NCBI RefSeq assembly: GCF_900185725.1
Contig: NZ_FYAU01000030.1
Span: forward strand, 1-47,163
Direction of reading: 5' to 3'
Length of the DNA: 47,163 bases
Origin: Stappia sp. TSB10P1A
GTDB taxonomy: Bacteria; Pseudomonadota; Alphaproteobacteria; Rhizobiales; Stappiaceae
Shown: piece by piece, positions 7,549 through 18,149 of the stretch
Layout of the letters: every line of letters starts with the position of its first letter
Numbering within the stretch: the first letter of the stretch is position 1
The notes under the pieces: model-generated
The model's database searches: none
Told to the model about the DNA's origin: nothing
The model's input: only the letters and a program-made list of their open reading frames with translations
Program-made: the position numbers and the translations under genes

Positions 7549-8394
7549 ATGCCGCAGAGACTGTCCGAGGCGATGCGCGAGGTTCTGGCCGGCTGGCAGG
7601 GCGACCTGCCGCCCTCCTGGCACGCGGTGCTGGGCGATACCGCCCTCGATTTCGCGGCGATCGATCCGGCGCTGGAGATCGAGCCCTGGGAGCCGGTGTT
7701 TCCGCCGCGCAAGGGCCGGATCTTTCCCGGCGCCCCCGCCGGGGCGCATCTGCTGCGCGCCTTCGACCAGGTGGCGCCCTCCGGCGTGCGCGCCGTCATC
7801 CTCGGCCAGGACCCCTATCCGGAGCCGGCCTCGGCCACCGGCCGCGCCTTCGAGATCGGCGCAGCCCTTGCCTGGCGCGATCTCGACAGGATGTTCTCGG
7901 CCTCGGTGCGGGCCTATACCCAGTCGCTGCTTGCCGCGCGCCTTGGCCGGCCGGAGCTTGCCCGCAGCTTCGCGGACTGGCCGGCGCTGTTGCGCCTGAT
8001 CGAGACGGGCGAGATCGCGGTGGAGGCGCATGGCGCCCTGTCCGACCGTCACGAGGCAGAGGGCGTGCTGCTGCTGAACGCCTCGCTGACCCTGTCCCGG
8101 TTTCGGCGGGACATCGATCCGCACCAGGCGCGCGGGCATCTGCCGCTGTGGCGGCCGCTGATGCTGGCCGTGCTGCGCCATGTGGCGCGCTCCGAGGCGC
8201 CGGTTGCCTTTCTCGGCTTTGGCGCGGCCGCGCAGGCCCTGTTCGCCGAGGCCGGCCTTGCCGCAATGGGCCGGCACATCGTCCTCAACCGCCCTCACCC
8301 GGCTTTCGCCGACGACTATCTCTCGCACCCCAATCCCTTCGCCGCGGCCAATGCGCATCTGGCGGGCGCGGGCGTGCCTCCCATCGACTGGTAA
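7549..8394 (+). CDS. Uracil-DNA glycosylase superfamily protein
   Basis: A 281-aa protein of the family-1 (UNG-like) uracil-DNA glycosylase fold. Motif A reads ILGQDPYP at 84-91 (UNG: GQDPYH, catalytic Asp), with ATGRAFE after it. The core strand is GVLLLNASLTL. Motif B is HPNPFAAAN from residue 260 (UNG: HPSPLS, His). The histidine after GQDPY is replaced by proline. It is the first gene of the RutR-controlled operon, with GGAGGGG 6 nt before the ATG, and 3 bp separate it from the GMC gene. Its place among uptake and catabolic genes suggests a role with free bases or nucleosides, or repair of DNA under a base load. Both are inference. Confidence 0.85.
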   Translation: MPQRLSEAMREVLAGWQGDLPPSWHAVLGDTALDFAAIDPALEIEPWEPVFPPRKGRIFPGAPAGAHLLRAFDQVAPSGVRAVILGQDPYPEPASATGRAFEIGAALAWRDLDRMFSASVRAYTQSLLAARLGRPELARSFADWPALLRLIETGEIAVEAHGALSDRHEAEGVLLLNASLTLSRFRRDIDPHQARGHLPLWRPLMLAVLRHVARSEAPVAFLGFGAAAQALFAEAGLAAMGRHIVLNRPHPAFADDYLSHPNPFAAANAHLAGAGVPPIDW

Positions 8395-8397
8395 GCC

Positions 8398-10026
8398 ATG
8401 ACAGAGAGCTTTGATTTCATCGTTGTCGGGGCCGGGTCCGCCGGCTGTGTGCTGGCCAACCGGCTGTCGGCGAACGGGCGCTTCCAGGTGCTGCTGCTGG
8501 AAGCCGGGCCGCGTGACCGCAACCCACTGGTGCGCCTGCCGATGCTGATGGGCAAGCTGTTCCATTACGGCATCTACAACTGGAAATATTTCACCGAGCC
8601 GCAGCCGCAGCTCAAGGGGCGCAAGCTGTACTGGCCGCGCGGCAAGGCGCTTGGCGGCACCTCGACCATCAACGGCATGATCTATGTGCGCGGCAACCGG
8701 CACGACTATGACCGCTGGGCACAGCTTGGCCTGCCCGGCTGGAGCTACGAGGACGTGCTGCCGGCGTTCCGCCGGTCGGAGCGGCACGAGGACCGCAACG
8801 ACGACTACCACTCGCAGGCCGGCGAACTCGTCGTCAGCCGGGCGCGCGGACCCAATCCGCTGTTCGACACCTTCCTTCAGGCGGGCGCGCAGGCCGGGCT
8901 GCCGATCAATGACGACTTCAACGGCGAAGCCCAGGACGGCGTCGGACGCTACGACTTCAACATCCGCAAAGGGCGCAGGTGGTCGGCGGCCTCCGCCTTC
9001 CTGACCCCCGCCAGGGGCCGCCCCAATCTGCGGATCGTGACCGGGGCGCTCGTCACCGGACTGACCTTCGAGGGCACCAAGGTCACCGGCCTGCGCTACC
9101 GCGCCAGGGGCGCGGAGGTCACCGTGAAGGCCGGCCGGGAGGTGATCCTGTCCGGCGGCACGGTGAACTCGCCGCAACTGCTGATGCTGTCGGGCATCGG
9201 GCCGGCGGCGCATCTGGCGGAGCATGGCATCGCCGTGCGCGCCGACCGTCCGGGCGTCGGCCACAACCTGCAGGACCATGTCGACTGCGTGATGAGCTGG
9301 GAATGCCCGCAGCCCATCACGCTCTATCGCGACCTGCGCGCCGACAGGCTGACCCTGTCGATGCTGCAGGGCATGTTCCTCGGCACGGGGATCGTCACCA
9401 CCTTTCCTTATGAGGCCGGTGCCTTCCTGCGCACCCATCCGGGCCTTGCGGCGCCGGACGTCCAGTTGCATTTCATGCCGGCGCTGGAGAAGACGGCCAA
9501 CCTCAACTTCCCCAATCCGTTCCGGCGGCAGGCGGTGGAGGCGAACCACGGCTTCACCATCCGCGTCGGTCCGGTCAATCCGGCCAGCCGCGGCAAGATC
9601 GAACTGGCGAGCGCCGACCCGCTGCGCCCGCCGCGGATCATGCCCAACTACCTCGCCGACGAGTTCGACGTCCGCACCATGATCGCGGCCATCCGCAAGA
9701 CGCGCGACATCGTCGCACAGGCGGCGATGGCGCCGTTCCGGGGAGCGGAGCTGGCGCCCGGCTCGGCCGTCGACAGCGATGCCGCGCTCGAGGACTGGCT
9801 CCGCGCCACGGCGATGACGACGTTCCATCCGGTCGGCACCTGCAAGATGGGCACCGATGGCGATCCGCTGGCCGTCTGCGATGCCCGCCTGAGGGTGCGC
9901 GGCGTCGAGGGGCTTCGCGTGGCCGACGCCTCGATCATGCCGATCATCGCCAGCGGCAACACCCACGCCCCTTCCGTGATGATCGGCGAGCGGGCTTCCG
10001 ACTTCATTCTGGAGGACGCGCAGTGA
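8398..10026 (+). CDS. GMC-family FAD-dependent oxidoreductase
   Basis: A 542-aa flavoprotein of the glucose-methanol-choline family, related to choline dehydrogenases. The FAD-binding GAGSAG motif is at 12-17, the GMC signature [15 protein letters not shown] near 80-94, and [18 protein letters not shown] (GMC signature 2) near 257-274. The C-terminal active-site pair is in [12 protein letters not shown] and [10 protein letters not shown]; the second position is a histidine, which is common in the family. It probably oxidises an alcohol, perhaps the sugar part of a nucleoside, given the operon (inference). It overlaps the NIPSNAP gene by 4 bp. Confidence 0.92.
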   Translation: MTESFDFIVVGAGSAGCVLANRLSANGRFQVLLLEAGPRDRNPLVRLPMLMGKLFHYGIYNWKYFTEPQPQLKGRKLYWPRGKALGGTSTINGMIYVRGNRHDYDRWAQLGLPGWSYEDVLPAFRRSERHEDRNDDYHSQAGELVVSRARGPNPLFDTFLQAGAQAGLPINDDFNGEAQDGVGRYDFNIRKGRRWSAASAFLTPARGRPNLRIVTGALVTGLTFEGTKVTGLRYRARGAEVTVKAGREVILSGGTVNSPQLLMLSGIGPAAHLAEHGIAVRADRPGVGHNLQDHVDCVMSWECPQPITLYRDLRADRLTLSMLQGMFLGTGIVTTFPYEAGAFLRTHPGLAAPDVQLHFMPALEKTANLNFPNPFRRQAVEANHGFTIRVGPVNPASRGKIELASADPLRPPRIMPNYLADEFDVRTMIAAIRKTRDIVAQAAMAPFRGAELAPGSAVDSDAALEDWLRATAMTTFHPVGTCKMGTDGDPLAVCDARLRVRGVEGLRVADASIMPIIASGNTHAPSVMIGERASDFILEDAQ

Positions 10027-10373
10027 TCGTCGAACATCGCACCTACACCTTCCGTCCCGGCACGGTGCCGAAATGGCTCGCGAAATACGAGAGCGACGGG
10101 CTGCCGATCCAGAAGCGGCATCTTGGCCGCTTCGTCGGCCTCTATGTCTCGGAGATCGGCCGCCTGCACACGATCGTGCTGATCTGGGCCTATCACAGCC
10201 TCGCCGACCGGGAGGCCCGCCGCGCCGCCATGTATGCCGATCCCGCATGGCAAGACTTCATCGCATCGATCTGGGCACTTGATGCGATCACGGCACAGGA
10301 TGTCATGATCATGACTCCGGCATCCTGCTCGCCGACACCAACGATAATCCAGCCCGCCGCACCAGAGGAATGA
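10023..10373 (+). CDS. NIPSNAP-family protein
   Basis: A 116-aa small ferredoxin-like (dimeric alpha/beta barrel) protein. The N-terminus VEHRTYTFRPGTV and the middle HTIVLIWAYHSLADREARRAAMYADPAWQDF match the NIPSNAP pattern, including the aromatic/RRxxxxxDPxW stretch. Such proteins often accompany oxidoreductases and amidohydrolases; their biochemical role is unclear. The ATG overlaps the GMC stop, and the binding-protein gene follows after 4 bp, so it is part of the operon. The C-terminal tail after residue 95 is low-complexity and proline-rich. Confidence 0.85.
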   Translation: MIVEHRTYTFRPGTVPKWLAKYESDGLPIQKRHLGRFVGLYVSEIGRLHTIVLIWAYHSLADREARRAAMYADPAWQDFIASIWALDAITAQDVMIMTPASCSPTPTIIQPAAPEE

Positions 10374-10377
10374 ACCC

Positions 10378-11409
10378 ATGACCACGTCGACCTTCACCCG
10401 CCGCCGACTGCTGCAGACCTCCGGCGGTCTTCTTCTCGCCGCCGGCCTTCTCGGCCCCTCGGCCGTCCGCGCGCAAGGCGGACTGATCGCGCTCGTCCAC
10501 ACCCAGGCGGCCGGCGATGCCGGCCCGGTGGACTCGATGATCGGCAAGCTGAACCAGTTCGCCGCCGAAACCGGCATGCGGGCACGCGCCATCTACGCGC
10601 AGGACCCCGCGACCTACGAGACCAGCTTCACCACCCTGGGAGAGGCCGGCGCCTCGATCGTCGTCTCCACCTTCAACGAGGTGGCGGAGCCGATCCGGGA
10701 GGTCGCGCCGAACTTCCCCGACACCAAGTTCATCCAGCTCTTCGCCGACCCCTTCGAGCCGGCGATTCCCAACGTCACGACGGTCTCCTACGACTATTAT
10801 CTCGGCTGCTATCTTGCGGGCATCTTCGCCGCCCGCATGTCGCGCTCCGGCAAGCTCGGCTTCATCGGCGGCATCTCGATCCCGCCGATCAACGCCGACT
10901 TCAACGCCTTCAAGGCCGGCGCCCAGTCGGTCAATCCGGACATTACCGCGACGGTGGCCTTCGCGGGCAGTTTCCAGGATCCGGCCAAGGGCCAGGAGAT
11001 CGCCACCCAGATGTATTCGGACGGGATCGACTTCATCCAGACCGACGCCGCCGCGACCGATTTCGGCATCATCGCCGCCGCCCAGGAGCGCGAGGGGCGC
11101 CTGGTCTCCTGCCTCGACCCGGCGCAGTTCACCCTGGCCCCGAAGAGCCTCATCTCCATCGTCGGCCTGGACTTCGGCGCCTCGCTCTACAACGAAGCGC
11201 AGCGGGCGCTGACGCCCGACTGGCAGGCCGGCCATGTGCCGACCGGCCTTGGCACCGGCGTGATCGACTTCATCCGCAACCCGGAGTTCATCGCCCAGGG
11301 ACCGGCCGAGCTCAACGCCATGGCCGAAGCCGCGATGCCGGAGGTCGATCAGGCGCGCACCGCGATCCTCGACGGATCGCTGGTGGTCGAGTTCAACACG
11401 AACCTCTGA
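10378..11409 (+). CDS. BMP-family ABC transporter substrate-binding protein
   Basis: A 343-aa periplasmic binding protein of the Bmp (basic membrane protein/PnrA) family, whose members bind nucleosides. The N-terminus holds a Tat signal (TRRRLLQTSGG, hydrophobic stretch, then AVRAQG), so it is probably exported folded. The mature protein has two lobes with SYDYYLGCYLAGIFAARMS, a Bmp-type hinge motif, and a GKLGFIGGISIPP strand. It delivers its ligand to the ATPase and permeases encoded next. Purine or pyrimidine nucleosides are the likely ligands; the RutR-type control favours pyrimidines. Confidence 0.92.
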   Translation: MTTSTFTRRRLLQTSGGLLLAAGLLGPSAVRAQGGLIALVHTQAAGDAGPVDSMIGKLNQFAAETGMRARAIYAQDPATYETSFTTLGEAGASIVVSTFNEVAEPIREVAPNFPDTKFIQLFADPFEPAIPNVTTVSYDYYLGCYLAGIFAARMSRSGKLGFIGGISIPPINADFNAFKAGAQSVNPDITATVAFAGSFQDPAKGQEIATQMYSDGIDFIQTDAAATDFGIIAAAQEREGRLVSCLDPAQFTLAPKSLISIVGLDFGASLYNEAQRALTPDWQAGHVPTGLGTGVIDFIRNPEFIAQGPAELNAMAEAAMPEVDQARTAILDGSLVVEFNTNL

Positions 11410-11415
11410 CCGCAG

Positions 11416-13020
11416 ATGGCAGGACCCCAACCGGCGGGCGCTTCGGCGCCCGCCCTCGACGCCGGCAATGTCACGGTGCGCTACGGGAGCTTCACCGCTC
11501 TCGAAGGGGTTTCGGCCCGCTTCGAGCCGGGGCTCATTCACGCGATCGTCGGACAGAACGGCGCGGGCAAGACGACATTCGCGCGCGTCGCGGCGGGGCT
11601 GGTCGCCCCGGCGCAGGGCGACGTCCTGATCTTCGGCGAGAAGGTCCCGCCCGGCGATGTGCTTTCCGCGCGCGCCGCCGGTGTCGAACTGGTGCATCAG
11701 AGCTTTGCCCTGCCGCCCTCCTTCACGGTGGCGGAGGTGCTGCAATTCGTCAGTCCGCGGCGCGGGATCTTCTCGCGCAAGGCGATCGAGCGGCACTGGC
11801 AGTCCTGGCTGAACGACATCGGCATCGACCTGAAGGCGGATGCGCGCATCCAGGACCTTCCGGTCGAATCCCAGCAATCTGCCGAGATCGCCCGCGCGAT
11901 GGTCTCCGATGCGCGGCTGCTGATCCTTGATGAGCCCACCGCCGTGCTGGCGCCCGAGGGCATCGAGCGGCTGTTTGCCCGGGTGCGCGGGTTGAAGGCG
12001 CGCGGGGTGACGGTGTTCCTGGTGCTGCACAAGATCCGGGAAGTGCTGGCGGTTGCCGACACGGTGACGGTCCTGCGCGGCGGCCGTCTGGTCACCGGAC
12101 CGGTCGCAACAGTGGGCCTCGAACCCTCCGCCCTGTCGGGCCTGATCATCGGTGACAGCGCCGGCACGATCGATGCCGCCGACCGCGCCGCCCTCACCGG
12201 CGAGGGCGAAACCACCCACGCCTCCTCAACCCCGCCCGCAAGACGGCCGGGCTGGGCCGGGGCCCTGCGCATCCGCCGGGCCACGGTGCCGGGCGGGCCC
12301 TATGGCCATGGCCTCCACGGCGTCGACCTCGATGTCGACGAAGCCGAGATCGTCGGCATTGCCGGCGTCGAGGGCAATGGCCAGCGCGATCTGGTCGCCG
12401 CCATCGCCGGCCTCGCACCGCTGACCGCCGGCGAGATCGAGATCGGCGCGCAGCGCTTCGCGCGCCAGGGGCTCGCCGCGCGCCGCAAGGCCGGTCTGCG
12501 GATCATCCCGTTCGAGCGCAATGTCGAAGGTCTCAGCCTGACCAGCAGCCTGTGGGAGAACTGGTGCGCCGCGCGCCTCGTCGGCCGGTCGCTGTTTTCC
12601 CCGGCAGGTCCGCGCGCCCTGCGCCGCGATGCCGATGCCGCGTTCCAGGCCTGGGATGTCCGCTATCGCAGCCCGGACCAGCCCGCCGGCTCCCTGTCCG
12701 GCGGCAATGCGCAGAAGGTGATCCTCGCGCGCGAGATCGATGCCGAGGCCCGGCTCATCGTCGCCGCCCAGCCGACGCGCGGCCTCGACATCGGCGCGAC
12801 GGCGGCGGTGTGGAATGCCCTGCGCGGCGCGCGCGATCGCGGGGCGGGCGTTCTCATCATCTCCTCGGACCTCGATGAGCTCTTCGATATCTGCGACAAG
12901 GTCGTCGTCCTCGCCTCGGGCAGGAGCGTCGGCAGCTTTACGCCCCCTTACGACATCCGGGCGGTCGGCGACGCGATGATCGCGGCCGGCGGACACGGGC
13001 AGGAGGATCTGGCGCCATGA
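11416..13020 (+). CDS. ABC transporter ATPase with two nucleotide-binding domains (nucleoside type)
   Basis: A 534-aa cytoplasmic ATPase of the RbsA/NupO (YufO) type with two fused domains. Domain 1 has an intact Walker A (GQNGAGKT, 46-53) and Walker B (LLILDEPTA), with a degenerate signature (PVESQQSAEI). Domain 2 has a degenerate Walker A (GVEGNGQRD) and an intact signature (LSGGNAQK). This asymmetry is usual for sugar/nucleoside ATPases of this type. The linker around residues 240-275 is proline/alanine-rich. The stop overlaps the next gene by 4 bp. It energises uptake by the two permeases that follow. Confidence 0.93.
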   Translation: MAGPQPAGASAPALDAGNVTVRYGSFTALEGVSARFEPGLIHAIVGQNGAGKTTFARVAAGLVAPAQGDVLIFGEKVPPGDVLSARAAGVELVHQSFALPPSFTVAEVLQFVSPRRGIFSRKAIERHWQSWLNDIGIDLKADARIQDLPVESQQSAEIARAMVSDARLLILDEPTAVLAPEGIERLFARVRGLKARGVTVFLVLHKIREVLAVADTVTVLRGGRLVTGPVATVGLEPSALSGLIIGDSAGTIDAADRAALTGEGETTHASSTPPARRPGWAGALRIRRATVPGGPYGHGLHGVDLDVDEAEIVGIAGVEGNGQRDLVAAIAGLAPLTAGEIEIGAQRFARQGLAARRKAGLRIIPFERNVEGLSLTSSLWENWCAARLVGRSLFSPAGPRALRRDADAAFQAWDVRYRSPDQPAGSLSGGNAQKVILAREIDAEARLIVAAQPTRGLDIGATAAVWNALRGARDRGAGVLIISSDLDELFDICDKVVVLASGRSVGSFTPPYDIRAVGDAMIAAGGHGQEDLAP

Positions 13021-14060
13021 CCACTCAGCTTGCCGTCGTCTTTCGGACCTTTGCCTTCATCCTCGCGGCGCTGCTGCTCTGCGCGCTGATCTTCGCGGCC
13101 GTCGGACTGTCCGCCACCGAAACGCTGCAAGGCGTGATCGAGGGCGCGCTGTTCCGGCCGCGCGCGCTCGACCACGTGTTGCGATGGGCCCTGCCCCTGC
13201 TCATCACCTCGGTCGGGGTGGTGATCTGCTTCCGCGCCGGCTTCTTCAACATCGGCGCGCAGGGACAGTTCTACATGGGCGCGATCGCCGCGGCCTTCGC
13301 GGCCGAGGCCCTGCGCGGCACATCGCCCCTCGTGGCGGTGCCGCTCTGCCTTGCCGCCGGCATGGCGGGCGGTGCCCTGTGGGCGCTGTGGCCGGCGCTG
13401 CTGCGCGTTCGCGCCGGCGCCGACGAAGTCATCACCACGATGATGGGCAACTTCATTGCCGCACTGGCTCTGGTCCATGTGACCTCCGGACCGCTGAAGG
13501 ATCCGTCCGGCTCCGGCCAGGCCACCTCCTCCCGCCCCATCGATGCGGCGCACCGGATTTCCGAGACGACCGGAACCTCGCCCGTCATCCTGGCGACCGC
13601 GGTCCTCGTCGTGCTGCTCGGATGGTGGCTGACGCGCCGCACCGCGTTCGGCATCCTCTCAGGGCTTGCCGGACGGAACCCGTCGATGGTCGCCTGGCAA
13701 GGCGCGCGGGTGGAAAGCATCGCCATTAGCGCCTTCCTGTTTTCCGGCGGGCTCGCCGGCCTTGCCGGGTCGATCGAACTGCTCGGGCCGAACGGCCGGC
13801 TGGCCAGCGGCTTCCTGCCGACCCATGGCTTCACCGCGATCCTGATCGGGCTGGTGTCGTCGCTCTCGGTGCTCGCCACCGTCGTCGTCGCGCTGTTCTT
13901 CGGCGCGCTGGCCTCGGCGGCCCTGTATCTGCCGATCGTTGCCGGACTGCCGGCGGCGGCGATCGAGATCATCAACGCCTCGATTGCCCTCTTCATCACC
14001 GCGCGTGCCGACGCCGTGCGCGGCGTGTTGTCCCGCTGGAGGTCCCGATGGAAGACCTGA
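13017..14060 (+). CDS. ABC transporter permease, nucleoside type (first subunit)
   Basis: A 347-aa inner-membrane permease of the BPD_transp_2 family (NupP/YufP type). It has about eight hydrophobic segments, with the conserved GFFNIGAQGQFYMGAI motif near residues 76-91 and GADEVITTMMGN near 135-146, the region that contacts the ATPase. It overlaps the ATPase gene by 4 bp and the second permease by 13 bp. It would form a heterodimer with the next gene product. Confidence 0.93.
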   Translation: MTTQLAVVFRTFAFILAALLLCALIFAAVGLSATETLQGVIEGALFRPRALDHVLRWALPLLITSVGVVICFRAGFFNIGAQGQFYMGAIAAAFAAEALRGTSPLVAVPLCLAAGMAGGALWALWPALLRVRAGADEVITTMMGNFIAALALVHVTSGPLKDPSGSGQATSSRPIDAAHRISETTGTSPVILATAVLVVLLGWWLTRRTAFGILSGLAGRNPSMVAWQGARVESIAISAFLFSGGLAGLAGSIELLGPNGRLASGFLPTHGFTAILIGLVSSLSVLATVVVALFFGALASAALYLPIVAGLPAAAIEIINASIALFITARADAVRGVLSRWRSRWKT

Positions 14061-14938
14061 TCGTCGCGTTCCTGCGCTCCGGAACGCCCATCGTCTATGT
14101 CGCGCTGGCGGGGGTCATCGCCCAGCGGGCCGGCGTGTGGAACCTCGGCCTCGAAGGGCTGATGATCGTCGGCGCCTGCGCCACCATCGTCACGATCCGG
14201 CTCACCGGCTCCCTGCCCCTGGCTCTGGCCGTCGCCGTGCTGCTGTGCTGCGCCCTGTCGGCGCTGCTGTGGTTCGTCGTGGAGATCCTGAAGGCCAATC
14301 AGATCATTGCCGGCCTCGGCATCACCGGGCTCGGGCTCGGCGGCACGGCTCTTGCCCTGACGGCGATCTTCGGCAGCGAAGCGGCGGTCAACGCGCCCTT
14401 CGGCCTGCCGCGGATCGGGCCGGCATTCGGGGCGTTCGGCGGCTTGTCGGTGCTCGTCGCACTCATGCCCGTGCTGGTGTTCGGCACCTGGCTGGTCCTG
14501 TGCCGCACCCGCTTCGGCCTGCGCCTGTCCGCCTGCGGCGAGCATCCGTTCGCGGCGCGCGCCATCGGCGTCAGCCCGACCCTGATGCGCCTGTGGGCGC
14601 TGCTGCTCGGCGCCCCCTTCTGCGCCCTTGCCGGGGCCGAGCTTGCGGCGGGAAGCCTGCAGATGTTCTCGGTCAACATGACCTCCGGGCGCGGCTTCAT
14701 GGGCTTTGCCGCCGTCATTTTCGGCGCCGGCCATCCCGTCGGCGCGGCCCTTGCCGCCTTCTTCTTCGCCTTCGCCGGCGCCCTCGGCATCCGCGCGCAA
14801 CTGCTCTATGGCGACAGGGTCCCGTCCGCCCTGCTGCTGGCGCTGCCCTATCTTGCAACCGTCGCCGGCCTGTGGCTCAGCGCGCGGCTCGGCCGCCGCT
14901 CCACCGCCTCGGGCCCGAACGAATTGGGGCGGCTGTGA
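14048..14938 (+). CDS. ABC transporter permease, nucleoside type (second subunit)
   Basis: A 296-aa inner-membrane permease of the NupQ/YufQ type. The motif AGVWNLGLEGLMIVGA near residues 29-44 is the equivalent of the NIGAEG motif in this family, followed by KANQIIAGLGITGLG, the coupling region. TSGRGFMGFAAVIFG near 216-230 is another conserved block. The TGATG arrangement at 14936-14940 overlaps its stop with the amidohydrolase start, so the two are translationally coupled. Confidence 0.93.
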   Translation: MEDLIVAFLRSGTPIVYVALAGVIAQRAGVWNLGLEGLMIVGACATIVTIRLTGSLPLALAVAVLLCCALSALLWFVVEILKANQIIAGLGITGLGLGGTALALTAIFGSEAAVNAPFGLPRIGPAFGAFGGLSVLVALMPVLVFGTWLVLCRTRFGLRLSACGEHPFAARAIGVSPTLMRLWALLLGAPFCALAGAELAAGSLQMFSVNMTSGRGFMGFAAVIFGAGHPVGAALAAFFFAFAGALGIRAQLLYGDRVPSALLLALPYLATVAGLWLSARLGRRSTASGPNELGRL

Positions 14939-16425
14939 TGCGGGCCTGTCTCATCCGCGGCGCCGAGGTCCTGACGCTCGAGGGACCGCAAGGGCTTCAG
15001 CCGCAGCGCCTCGACATCCTGCTGCGCGAAGGGCGGATCGCCGAGCTCGCCCGCGACCTGCCCCCGCCCCCGGATGCCATGGTGCACGAGGCGCGCGGCA
15101 AGCTGGTCATTCCGGGCCTCGTCAACGCCCATCTGCATTCCAGCGAGATGTTCTTTCGCGGCCGCTACGAGCGCATGGCGCTGGAGACCTGGCTGAGCTA
15201 CGCCTATCCGTTCTTCGCCGCCGAGCCTGTCGGCCTGCGCCTGCTCTATCTGCGCTCGATGCTGGTCGCCATCGAGTCGCTGCGCGGCGGCGTGACCATG
15301 ATCAGCGACGATTTCTTCGATCCGCCGAAGCACGATCTCGAACGGCTGGCCACCGTGTTCCGCGCCTATGGCGACATCGGCATCCGCGCCAACGTCTCCT
15401 CGGGGCTGATGAACCTGCCCTATCTCGACACGCTCGCCTTCGGTCGCGAGGTGGTCCCGCCGGACATCCAGGCCGCGCTCGAGTTTCCGCTGCCGACAGC
15501 GCGGGACTACACCGCCTATTGCGAGGAGGTGTTCCGCCATCTGCATGGCGGCCATGACGGCCGCCTGCGCTTCATGCTGGCCCCGTCCGGGCCGCAGCGC
15601 TGCACGCCCGACCTGATGCTTGCCTGCATGGACCTCGCCCGGCAGCACGCGGTGCCCTATCACACGCATGTTCTGGAAACGCGGGTGCAGGCCGTCACCG
15701 GCGCCAAGGTGTTCGGCGGCTCGCTGGTCAGGTACATGGACGACCTCGGCCTGTTGCATCCGGGCGTGCTGATGGCCCATGCGGTCTGGATCAGCGACGA
15801 CGACATCGCCCGCATGGGCGCGGCCGGAGTGTCCGTCTCCTACAACGCCATCGCCAACCTGAAGCTGGGCTCGGGCCTGTGCCCGGTTCGCAAGCTGCTG
15901 GACGGCGGAGTGAATATCGGGCTCGGCACCGACGGCGCCTCGTCCAACGACACGATGCGCATCTTCGACGTGATGCGCGTCGCCGCCCTGGTGCAGACCC
16001 TGCAGGACACGGCGCCGGAGCGCTGGCTCGCCGCGCATGAGGTGCTGCACGCGGCAACGCTTGGCGGGGCGAAAGCCGCGCTGCTCGACCACGAGACGGG
16101 CTCGATCCGCCCCGGCAAGAAGGCGGACCTCGCATTCCTCGATCTGACATCGGGCACGGCCTTCACGCCCAATTCCGACGCCGTCCGCCAATTGGTCTAT
16201 TGCGAGAACGGCTCCTCGGTCACCGATGTCATGGTCGACGGGACGTTCGTGCTGCAGGCGGGCCGGCTGACGCGGATCGATGAAGCCGCGGTCCTTGAGG
16301 AGATCCGCGACGTGATGGGAGAGTTCCTGGCCCGGCACCGCGAGGTCGAGGCGGCGAATGCCGGCCTGGTGCCGCTTTTCGAGGAAATCCGCCGGCGCTG
16401 CGCCCAGGAGCCGCTTCCCGGATAA
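14938..16425 (+). CDS. Amidohydrolase/deaminase of the TRZ/ATZ-guanine deaminase type
   Basis: A 495-aa cytosolic metal-dependent hydrolase. Metal ligands are visible: HxH at residues 65 and 67 in LVNAHLHS, a histidine in YHTHVLET, one in MAHAVWIS, and the aspartate in LGTDGASSND. This set is shared by cytosine, guanine, 8-oxoguanine and adenosylhomocysteine deaminases and by chlorohydrolases; the exact substrate is not fixed by these residues. It is the last gene of the transporter operon, coupled to the permease, so it probably deaminates the imported base or nucleoside. It is slightly long for the family because of an extended C-terminal helix. Confidence 0.9.
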   Translation: MRACLIRGAEVLTLEGPQGLQPQRLDILLREGRIAELARDLPPPPDAMVHEARGKLVIPGLVNAHLHSSEMFFRGRYERMALETWLSYAYPFFAAEPVGLRLLYLRSMLVAIESLRGGVTMISDDFFDPPKHDLERLATVFRAYGDIGIRANVSSGLMNLPYLDTLAFGREVVPPDIQAALEFPLPTARDYTAYCEEVFRHLHGGHDGRLRFMLAPSGPQRCTPDLMLACMDLARQHAVPYHTHVLETRVQAVTGAKVFGGSLVRYMDDLGLLHPGVLMAHAVWISDDDIARMGAAGVSVSYNAIANLKLGSGLCPVRKLLDGGVNIGLGTDGASSNDTMRIFDVMRVAALVQTLQDTAPERWLAAHEVLHAATLGGAKAALLDHETGSIRPGKKADLAFLDLTSGTAFTPNSDAVRQLVYCENGSSVTDVMVDGTFVLQAGRLTRIDEAAVLEEIRDVMGEFLARHREVEAANAGLVPLFEEIRRRCAQEPLPG

Positions 16426-16456
16426 CCTCCGGTGGGAGTTCCGGCCGGAGGCAAGC

Positions 16457-16485
16457 AAAACGACCCGGCCGGTGGTCCGGCCGGG
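16457..16485 (-). terminator. Rho-independent terminator of the aldehyde dehydrogenase gene
   Basis: Perfect 9-bp arms CCCGGCCGG (16464-16472) and CCGGCCGGG (16477-16485) close a TGGT loop. On the minus strand this is followed by TCGTTTTG. It lies between the convergent amidohydrolase and aldehyde dehydrogenase genes. Confidence 0.7.
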
Positions 16486-16507
16486 CCAGGTCCCGGAGCT
16501 TGCGGCC

Positions 16508-18028
<1,521 letters not shown>

Positions 18029-18123
18029 GGGTTTCCTCCGTGTCTCCCGGTCCTCCGCCGGGATGGGCGGAAACTACCGCTGGAACGGAGGGCGATCAGC
18101 CGGCACGCGGACGTCGGCGATCG

Positions 18124-18149
18124 GACCTGTCTCGGAATCGAGACAGGTC
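18124..18149. promoter_or_regulatory. 11-bp perfect inverted repeat upstream of the aldehyde dehydrogenase gene
   Basis: GACCTGTCTCG and CGAGACAGGTC flank GAAT. It contains the TGTC-N10-GACA layout seen at many Fis-type activator sites, and overlaps the regulator stop codon. There is no T-tract on the minus strand after it, so an operator about 100 bp upstream of the aldehyde dehydrogenase start is favoured over a terminator (inference). Confidence 0.5.

Noticed and set aside
7423-10248. A very long minus-strand open frame (941 codons) opposite the UDG and GMC genes
   Set aside because: It is the mirror of GC-rich genes on the plus strand, has biased low-complexity composition rich in R, G, A and H, and no family resemblance.
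13939-14937. Upstream extension of the amidohydrolase frame
   Set aside because: The frame is open by composition only; the TGATG overlap with the permease stop and the family N-terminus fix the start at 14938.
18029-18123. Sigma-54 (-24/-12) promoter upstream of the aldehyde dehydrogenase gene
   Set aside because: No TGGCAC-N5-TTGC-like sequence was found in the intergenic region.
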